Origin: an uncultured Treponema sp.
GTDB lineage: Bacteria; Spirochaetota; Spirochaetia; Treponematales; Treponemataceae
Direction: 5' to 3'
DNA length: 5,629 nucleotides
Assembly (NCBI GenBank): GCA_946538795.1
Contig: CAMNGY010000128.1
Span: 1-5,629, forward strand
Below the pieces are notes generated by a model. That model did no database searches. It saw nothing but the letters and a program-made list of their open reading frames with translations, and was not told where the DNA came from. This document shows, in pieces, positions 1 to 4,348 of the stretch (position 1 is the first letter of the stretch; the number at the start of each line of letters is the position of its first letter). The position numbers and the translations under genes are program-made.

Positions 1-836
1 TTGTCGTGGCTCATCAGGGACACGTCGTCCGGGACGCGGAGGCCCATGTCGTTGAGGGCCGCGATGACCCCGAGCGCCATTATGTCGTTCGCCGTGAATA
101 TCGCGGTCGGGCGGTTCCCGTCCTTCAGGTACTTCAGCACGGCCTCGTGGGTTGTTTCCACCCCCGCGCCGAAGTCAGCGTTTCCTACGACGATGTCGTC
201 CTGCTTGAAAATCGTTGCCCCAGCCTTTGTAAGTTCCTCTTTCCAGATGTTCCGCTTGAGCGTGAAGGAATAGCCTTCCGCGCCGTTCACGTAGGCAATG
301 CGCCTGTGCCCCAGACCCAGCATGTATGCCATCGCGTCCCGCATCCCCTTCTCCTGGTTCACCGTGATTGAGTTGAACTCAAGGTCGGCGGGGAAAGAGT
401 GGACTATGACGAGGGGAATCCTCTGGCTGAGGCGGTTGTACAGGTCCAGGATGCCGCCGCCTTCCGCCGGGTCATGGATGATTGCTCCGGTGATTCCGCG
501 GGTGACGACGTCCATAACCGTCCGGTACTCCTCCTCGGCATTCGTGCAGCAGAGCGTATAGCATACGCCCCCATGTTTGGAGAAGCTGTCGGAGACCACC
601 TCCGTGAACTCGCTGGAGTAGAGGTTGCTCAGGCTGTGGGTGATGATGGCAATCGACGGAACCTTCGCATCCTGGTTGATTATCCTGCGCGTGAACGATT
701 CGGGCACGTAGTTGAGCTTGAGGACAATCTGTTCCAGTTTCTTGCGGGTCTCTTCTTTCACCGGCCCGTTGTTCATGAATCGGGACACAGTCGCGACGGA
801 AACGCCGGCTTCCTTGGCTATCTCGGAAATCGTCAT
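1..836 (-). CDS. LacI-family transcriptional regulator, C-terminus cut by window edge
   Basis: Read from 836 down to 1, the minus strand gives 278 complete codons with no stop. Residues 2-22 are a LacI helix-turn-helix (TISEIAKEAGVSVATVSR). The hinge follows (residues 29-52, with NYVPESFTRRI), then a periplasmic-binding-protein-like effector domain (PSIAIITHSLSN near 60-71, GHRRIAYVNG near 175-184, FTANDIMALG near 247-256, GLRVPDDVSLMSHD near 265-278). About 50-60 C-terminal residues of the usual 330-340 are missing. The ATG at 836 gives the usual family N-terminus. An in-frame ATG at 863 would add nine atypical residues and has no ribosome site. The gene diverges from an alpha-galactoside uptake operon, so it is probably that operon's sugar-responsive repressor; this is inference. 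Oddities are SHD where the family usually has GFD, T-R-R-I in place of the hinge A-R-x-L, and cysteines at 92, 96 and 97. Confidence 0.95.
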   Translation of the reverse strand, partial: MTISEIAKEAGVSVATVSRFMNNGPVKEETRKKLEQIVLKLNYVPESFTRRIINQDAKVPSIAIITHSLSNLYSSEFTEVVSDSFSKHGGVCYTLCCTNAEEEYRTVMDVVTRGITGAIIHDPAEGGGILDLYNRLSQRIPLVIVHSFPADLEFNSITVNQEKGMRDAMAYMLGLGHRRIAYVNGAEGYSFTLKRNIWKEELTKAGATIFKQDDIVVGNADFGAGVETTHEAVLKYLKDGNRPTAIFTANDIMALGVIAALNDMGLRVPDDVSLMSHD

Positions 837-842
837 GCTTCT

Positions 843-871
843 ATAGTAACATCGGAAGGGCATTTTGTAAA
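843..871 (-). promoter_or_regulatory. Candidate promoter of the LacI-family gene
   Basis: On the minus strand there is TTTACA (871-866, one mismatch to the -35 consensus), a 17-nt spacer, and TACTAT (848-843, two mismatches to TATAAT). Seven bases downstream of the -10 box is 836, the A of the start codon, so the message would be leaderless. The only ribosome-site-like bases, AGAAG at 842-838, would then not be transcribed. Hexamer matches in AT-rich DNA can arise by chance; the exact 17-nt spacing is the main support. Confidence 0.5.
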
Positions 872-904
872 GAAGAATGAAAACTTTACTGAAAAAATTT
901 ACAA
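865..904. repeat. 7-bp inverted repeat in the divergent promoter region
   Basis: TTGTAAA at 865-871 is mirrored by TTTACAA at 898-904, with the centre between 884 and 885. The left arm contains the -35 hexamer of the regulator gene. Arm centres are 33 bp apart, about three helical turns, so a dimeric protein could contact both on one face. It is a possible autoregulatory site. The DNA is AT-rich, so chance is a real alternative. Confidence 0.35.
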
Positions 905-936
905 TAATTATGAAAATATTTGTTGACAGCTGAAAA
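878..936 (+). repeat. Four direct TGAAAA repeats upstream of the permease operon
   Basis: TGAAAA begins at 878, 890, 911 and 931, with spacings of 12, 21 and 20 bp. The copies at 890 and 931 extend to CTGAAAAA (from 889 and 930), the same string that forms an arm of the palindrome inside the first permease gene. The last two intervals are near two helical turns. They may be regulator half-sites, or simply A-rich sequence. Confidence 0.35.
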
Positions 937-951
937 ATTCCGTGCAATAAT
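923..951 (+). promoter_or_regulatory. Main promoter of the transporter operon
   Basis: A perfect -35 box TTGACA (923-928), a 17-nt spacer and AATAAT (946-951, one mismatch to TATAAT) make this the best sigma-70-type promoter in the window. The expected start falls at 958-959, and A959 is the first base of the permease start codon, implying a leaderless message. A poorer alternative lies upstream (ATGAAA 877-882, spacer 17, TACAAT 900-905). It would give a leader of about 47 nt that still lacks a ribosome site. The block CTGAAAAATT (930-939) in the spacer recurs inside the permease gene. Confidence 0.72.
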
Positions 952-958
952 CAGAATC

Positions 959-1837
959 ATGAAGGTGAATACGTTAAAGAGGAACCTTGTTTCCTTCAGC
1001 TTCGTCTTGCCCTGTCTTGTCGGTTTCGCATTCTTCTACCTGCTGCCGACCGTCCGGGGCTTCATTTTCAGCTTCACGGACTGGGACTTGTTCTCCCCGG
1101 CTAAGTTCGTCGGACTGAAAAATTATGCAAAACTTTTCAGTGACAAGGACTTCTGGACGGCGATGAAAGTGACGGTGACATACGTCCTCCTGAACATCCC
1201 GCTCCAGACGGTGCTCGCCATGATCATCGCCCTCATCATGAACAAGGCTTCCAAGGCGACCGGCTTCATCCGCGGCGTGTTCCTGACCCCCTGGATCATG
1301 TCCAACGTCGTAGTCGGCCTCCTTTGGTTCTGGATGCTTGACCCGCCCGTCGGGATAATCGACGCGGCGCTGGTGGGCCTGGGTCTGCAGAAAATAAACT
1401 TCCTCACCGACGTGCGCACGGCCCTCGCTTCCATCGCCGGCATAAACATCTGGCGGCACATGGGCTACACCGCCCTGCTCGTCTTCGCGGGCCTGCAGAG
1501 CGTCCCCAAGGAGATAGAGGAGGCGGCCATCATTGACGGCTGCGGCTCCGTCAGGAAGTTCTTCTTCGTAGTCCTTCCTTATATACGCCCGGTCATGCTG
1601 TTCGTCATCGTGACGACCGTCATCGGCTCCTTCCAGATTTATGACACGATCGCCGTCACGACGAAAGGCGGCCCGGTCACCGCGACATATGCGATCTACC
1701 TCTTCATATACAAGAACGGCTTCGAGTCCTACAAGATGGGCTACGCGTCCGCCGCCTCGATCGTGCTCTTCGTGATTCTTGCCTTCGTCAGCTTCGTGCA
1801 GATGAAGTTCATGCGGGCGAACGAGTCCGACAACTAG
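959..1837 (+). CDS. Sugar ABC transporter permease (CUT1 family, MsmF/UgpA/MalF-like)
   Basis: This 292-residue inner-membrane protein is one of two channel subunits of a carbohydrate importer. Hydrophobic segments lie near residues 10-38, 72-94, 105-127, 150-180, 205-226 and 270-292. The early motif SFTDWD (38-43) and the segment FVGLKNYAKLF (50-60) are typical of UgpA/MsmF-type subunits. The cytoplasmic EAA loop that docks the ATPase is at 186-207 (EEAAIIDGCG, ending in LP). ATG 959 gives the usual N-terminus. An in-frame TTG at 920 would lie upstream of the -35 box, so the promoter would be inside the gene; I rejected it. No ribosome site precedes the ATG, unlike the next three genes, which fits a leaderless start. 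It is first in its operon, 18 bp before the partner permease. The family is certain; an alpha-galactoside substrate is inferred from the neighbouring GH36 gene. Confidence 0.95.
   Translation: MKVNTLKRNLVSFSFVLPCLVGFAFFYLLPTVRGFIFSFTDWDLFSPAKFVGLKNYAKLFSDKDFWTAMKVTVTYVLLNIPLQTVLAMIIALIMNKASKATGFIRGVFLTPWIMSNVVVGLLWFWMLDPPVGIIDAALVGLGLQKINFLTDVRTALASIAGINIWRHMGYTALLVFAGLQSVPKEIEEAAIIDGCGSVRKFFFVVLPYIRPVMLFVIVTTVIGSFQIYDTIAVTTKGGPVTATYAIYLFIYKNGFESYKMGYASAASIVLFVILAFVSFVQMKFMRANESDN
1114..1141. promoter_or_regulatory. 28-bp near-perfect palindrome inside the first permease gene; candidate internal operator
   Basis: ACTGAAAA (1114-1121) and TTTTCAGT (1134-1141) are perfect 8-bp inverted arms. 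The intervening 12 bp continue the symmetry at T1123-A1132, T1124-A1131, T1126-A1129 and G1127-C1128, so 12 of 14 pairs match. It covers codons 53-61, written AAA AAT TAT GCA AAA CTT ... AGT, mostly A/T-ending in a gene that otherwise prefers AAG, AAC and AGC. CTGAAAAATT at 1115-1124 exactly repeats 930-939 in the promoter. LacI-type systems such as lac and gal use an operator inside the first structural gene, so a looping operator is plausible. An AU-rich RNA hairpin is the other reading. Confidence 0.45.
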
Positions 1838-1855
1838 GAAAAGGAGTTTGCTGCT

Positions 1856-2776
1856 ATGAATGACAATGCTGTAAAGAACGTCACGGCCGCCGGCAGGAAG
1901 AAGGACATCACCTTCGTCCGCGTCCTTGTGTGGCTCGTCATCGCCCTGCTGCTCTTCGTGACCCTCTTCCCGTTCTACTGGGTCATCAGGACATCCTTCA
2001 CGCCCGCCTCGCTCATATACAGCGACGCGGCAAGGCTCATACCCTCCCGCCTTACCGGCATGAACTACGTCCGCGTCCTGGGATTCGTCAGTGCGGAGGA
2101 GTCGCTCGCGCTGGGCGGCTCTGGGCAGAGCGTCAACTTCCTGGTGAACCTGCGGAACTCGCTGATCATTGCGGTCGTCACCACCGTCTGCCAGGTCTTC
2201 TTCTGCTCCATGGCGGGCTACGGATTCTCCCGCGTCCGCTTCCCCGGCCGGGACAAGCTGTTCGCCCTCATCCTCGCTACGATGATGGTGCCCGGTGTCG
2301 TCATGATGATTCCCAACTTCGTCTTCATCAGGAAGCTCAACCTGCTGAATACCTATGCGGGTATCGTCCTGCCCGCGCTCTTTATGACCCCCTATTCGGT
2401 CTTCTTCATGAGACAGTTCTTCATGGGCATAAACAAGGAGATAGAGGAGGCCGCCTACATAGACGGGGCGGGCCAGTACCGCACCTTCTTCATGATAATC
2501 ATGCCGCTCATGCAGACGGCCGTGACGACCCTCGCCGTGACGATAGCGATAAACACCTGGAACGACTACATGTGGCCGCTGATCGTCGGAAGGAAGGAGG
2601 AGCTGCGCACCCTCACCGTCGCGCTCGGCGTGTTCCGCTCCCAGACCCCTCAGGGGCAGCCTGACTGGAGCGGCATGATGGCGGGAACGGTCCTGGCGAT
2701 TATCCCCGCGTTCATCATCTACGCCTTCCTGGGGAAGAAGATCGTCAACTCTATTCAGTTCAGCGGATTCCGTTGA
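1856..2776 (+). CDS. Sugar ABC transporter permease (CUT1 family, MsmG/UgpE/MalG-like)
   Basis: This is the second channel subunit, 306 residues. A first membrane segment lies near 21-44, followed by a long external loop (about 45-100). Further segments lie near 101-125, 136-160, 165-190, 210-235 and 278-300. The EAA loop is EEAAYIDGAG (197-206) with P217 in the usual downstream position. The motif NTWNDYMWPL (233-242) is a strong marker of MalG/MsmG/UgpE-type proteins. The start is fixed by AAGGAG at 1841-1846, 9 nt before the ATG. The 18-bp gap to the upstream permease implies co-transcription and balanced expression. The protein is about 25-30 residues longer than usual; the excess sits in the first external loop (SAEESLALGGSGQS near 79-92). 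In-frame tandem stops, TGA then TAG, end the gene. Substrate is inferred from context only. Confidence 0.95.
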   Translation: MNDNAVKNVTAAGRKKDITFVRVLVWLVIALLLFVTLFPFYWVIRTSFTPASLIYSDAARLIPSRLTGMNYVRVLGFVSAEESLALGGSGQSVNFLVNLRNSLIIAVVTTVCQVFFCSMAGYGFSRVRFPGRDKLFALILATMMVPGVVMMIPNFVFIRKLNLLNTYAGIVLPALFMTPYSVFFMRQFFMGINKEIEEAAYIDGAGQYRTFFMIIMPLMQTAVTTLAVTIAINTWNDYMWPLIVGRKEELRTLTVALGVFRSQTPQGQPDWSGMMAGTVLAIIPAFIIYAFLGKKIVNSIQFSGFR

Positions 2777-2783
2777 TAGGGTT

Positions 2784-2810
2784 TGCCCCCTGCTGGTGAT
2801 GCCGGGGGTA
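2784..2810 (+). promoter_or_regulatory. GC hairpin between permease and binding-protein genes
   Basis: CCCCC (2786-2790) pairs with GGGGG (2804-2808). A T/C mismatch and two GC pairs (2792-2793 with 2801-2802) lead to the loop TGGTGAT. No T-run follows, so it is a poor intrinsic terminator. It could stabilise the 3' end of the permease message or separate its level from that of the binding protein, but this is inference. Confidence 0.4.
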
Positions 2811-2828
2811 TATCTCGGATGATTTGCA

Positions 2829-2834
2829 TATAAT
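2829..2834 (+). promoter_or_regulatory. Perfect TATAAT -10 box upstream of the binding-protein gene
   Basis: TATAAT lies 28 bp before the binding-protein ATG, leaving room for a start near 2841 and a short leader carrying the ribosome site AGGAG at 2852-2856. No good -35 box lies at the right distance, because the GC hairpin occupies it. TG at 2825-2826 is one base off the extended -10 position. An internal, possibly weak or activator-dependent promoter raising binding-protein supply is plausible. Confidence 0.35.
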
Positions 2835-2862
2835 ATCGTTCATGCTTTGATAGGAGTGAAAC

Positions 2863-4227
2863 ATGAAAAAGTCATTTGCTTTTGCTGGTGCCGCGCTTGC
2901 GGCCATGGTCGCCGTCACGGGAATTTCCTGCTCCAAGAGCGGGGGAGGGGATGCTAAGGCCTCCGGTTCGTCCGGCGGCGGAAAGACCGTGACGATCAAG
3001 TACGAGCTTTGGGATTCCAACCAGCTCCCCGCCTATCAGGCGGCCGCCGACGAGTTCACCAGGCGGAACCCCAACATCAAGATTGAGATTTCCCAGCTCG
3101 GCTGGGACGACTACTGGACGGGGCTCCAGACCGAGATGATCGGAGGCTCCGCGTCCGACGTCTTCACCGACCACCTGGCCAAGTACCTGGACTTCGCCAA
3201 CAAGAACCAGCTCGTTGACCTGACCCCCTACATCAAGAAGGACAACGTGGACCTGTCCATCTACATGAACGACCTTGAGAAGCTCTGGCAGACCAAGGAC
3301 GGCAAGACCTACGGTCTTCCCAAGGACTGGGACACCATCTGCATAGTCTACAACAAGAACATAACCGACAAGGCCGGGATCAGCCACGACGAGCTGAACA
3401 ACCTGGACTGGAACTACACGGACGGCGGCTCATTCGAGAAGATGATCCGCAGGCTCTCCGTGGACTCCGCGGGGCGCAACGGCCTGGACCCCAAGTTCGA
3501 CAAGAACAACGTCGTCCAGTACGGCCTTGTCCTGGCCCACAGCGACGACCGAGGCCAGGCCCAGTACTCCGGCCTCGCCTGCTCCACCGGATGGATGTAT
3601 ACCGACGGATTGTATGACTGGAACTACCACTACGACGACCCGCGCTTCATCAGCACGATCAAGTGGATGAAGAAGATGCAGGACGACGGATACCTTACCC
3701 CCTACACGGAGACCTCAAACGGAACCGCCGCGGTGTTCAACTCGGAGAAGTCCGCCCTCGTGCTCGACGGCTCATGGATGATCGGCTCCTACAAGACCAA
3801 CGGTGTCTTTGACGTCGGCTTTGCCCGCCTGCCGGAAGGCTCCGCCGGGCGCAAGAGCATGATAAACGGACTGGGAGATTCCATCTGGACGGGCAGCAAG
3901 CACAAGGACGAGGCCTGGGAATGGGTCAAGTTCCTCGCTTCCCGCGACGCTCAGGAAATCATCGGTTCTTACGGGGTCGTCTTCCCCGCCATCCAGTCCG
4001 GCGTCGACAAGGCCCTCGCGACCTACAAGACCAAGGGCTACGATGTCTCCGCCTTCACCGACGAGGCCGTCGCCCCCGACGGGACCTTCCTGTACCCGAT
4101 CGTGGACCACTCCGTCGAGATCGGCCAGATCATGACGAGGGTCTTTGACCAGATCTTCCTTGGCGAGAAGGCCGTCGAGCCCGCACTCAAGGATGCCAAC
4201 GCCGAGGTCAAGGCCCTGTTCAACTGA
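2863..4227 (+). CDS. Extracellular solute-binding lipoprotein of the sugar ABC transporter (family 1, MsmE-like)
   Basis: This 454-residue protein captures sugar outside the cytoplasmic membrane and delivers it to the two permeases. Residues 1-22 form a lipoprotein signal (MKK, an Ala/Val-rich core, then GIS before Cys23). A flexible Ser/Gly/Lys linker follows (24-41). The mature part starts with TVTIKYELWD and carries family 1 features: the NPNIKIEI strand (69-76), GWDDYWTGLQ (80-89), GSASDVF (95-101), SALVLDGSWMIGSY (297-310) and WEWVKFLASRDAQ (352-364), then GVVFPAI. AGGAG at 2852-2856 supports this ATG. The lipobox lacks the classical Leu at -3, as is often tolerated in spirochaetes. The gene lies after the permeases, whereas msm- and raf-type operons usually put it first. 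Length is normal. Substrate specificity cannot be read from the sequence; alpha-galactosides are inferred from the downstream enzyme. Confidence 0.95.
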   Translation: MKKSFAFAGAALAAMVAVTGISCSKSGGGDAKASGSSGGGKTVTIKYELWDSNQLPAYQAAADEFTRRNPNIKIEISQLGWDDYWTGLQTEMIGGSASDVFTDHLAKYLDFANKNQLVDLTPYIKKDNVDLSIYMNDLEKLWQTKDGKTYGLPKDWDTICIVYNKNITDKAGISHDELNNLDWNYTDGGSFEKMIRRLSVDSAGRNGLDPKFDKNNVVQYGLVLAHSDDRGQAQYSGLACSTGWMYTDGLYDWNYHYDDPRFISTIKWMKKMQDDGYLTPYTETSNGTAAVFNSEKSALVLDGSWMIGSYKTNGVFDVGFARLPEGSAGRKSMINGLGDSIWTGSKHKDEAWEWVKFLASRDAQEIIGSYGVVFPAIQSGVDKALATYKTKGYDVSAFTDEAVAPDGTFLYPIVDHSVEIGQIMTRVFDQIFLGEKAVEPALKDANAEVKALFN

Positions 4228-4261
4228 GCCCGCCGCTGAAAATCTGACAAAAGCCTCCTTT

Positions 4262-4303
4262 ACGGGGGCTGCCCGGAAAAACGCTCCGGCGGCCCCCGTT
4301 CTT
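4262..4303 (+). terminator. Terminator-like hairpin between binding-protein and alpha-galactosidase genes
   Basis: ACGGGGGC (4262-4269) pairs with GCCCCCGT (4292-4299). The stem continues through a U-G pair, GCC/GGC and, past a bulged C, GG/CC, closing a loop of about 9 nt (AAAAACGCT). About 14 pairs are formed. The following TTCTT is a short, imperfect U-tract. It starts 34 bp after the binding-protein stop, a normal terminator distance. Partial termination or 3' protection, leaving less enzyme message than transporter message, is likely, since the next gene belongs to the same pathway. Confidence 0.6.
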
Positions 4304-4335
4304 CAGGCCATCTCTGAAAGCCACCCATACGCAAA

Positions 4336-4341
4336 AAAGGA
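4336..4341 (+). promoter_or_regulatory. Ribosome binding site that fixes the alpha-galactosidase start
   Basis: AAAGGA lies 7 nt before ATG 4349. A second ATG at 4342 overlaps it but is out of frame, immediately abuts the site, and meets a stop after seven codons (4363-4365). Spacing therefore selects 4349. Confidence 0.75.
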
Positions 4342-4348
4342 ATGCATC

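Noticed and set aside
837..863. Upstream in-frame ATG at 863 for the LacI-family gene
   Set aside because: It adds nine residues unlike any LacI N-terminus, has no ribosome site, and lies upstream of the likely -10 box.
6..926. Plus-strand open frames across the left 900 bp
   Set aside because: They are antisense to an uninterrupted LacI-family frame with clear helix-turn-helix and effector motifs.
920..958. Upstream in-frame TTG start that would lengthen the first permease by 13 residues
   Set aside because: It would place both promoter boxes inside the coding region and adds a non-family N-terminal extension; ATG 959 gives the normal start.
1930..2664. Open frame of 244 codons on the plus strand inside the second permease gene
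   Set aside because: It is Arg/His/Pro-rich, out of frame with a clear permease, and typical of a +1 shadow in GC-rich DNA.
2872..3387. Open frame of 171 codons on the minus strand under the binding-protein gene
   Set aside because: It is a Val/Gly/Leu-rich shadow of the binding-protein frame, with no domain and no ribosome site that I can see.
4302..4318. Small inverted repeat TTCAG/CTGAA after the terminator-like hairpin
   Set aside because: It has only five pairs with no further symmetry, and the arms are in the opposite orientation to the candidate operator.
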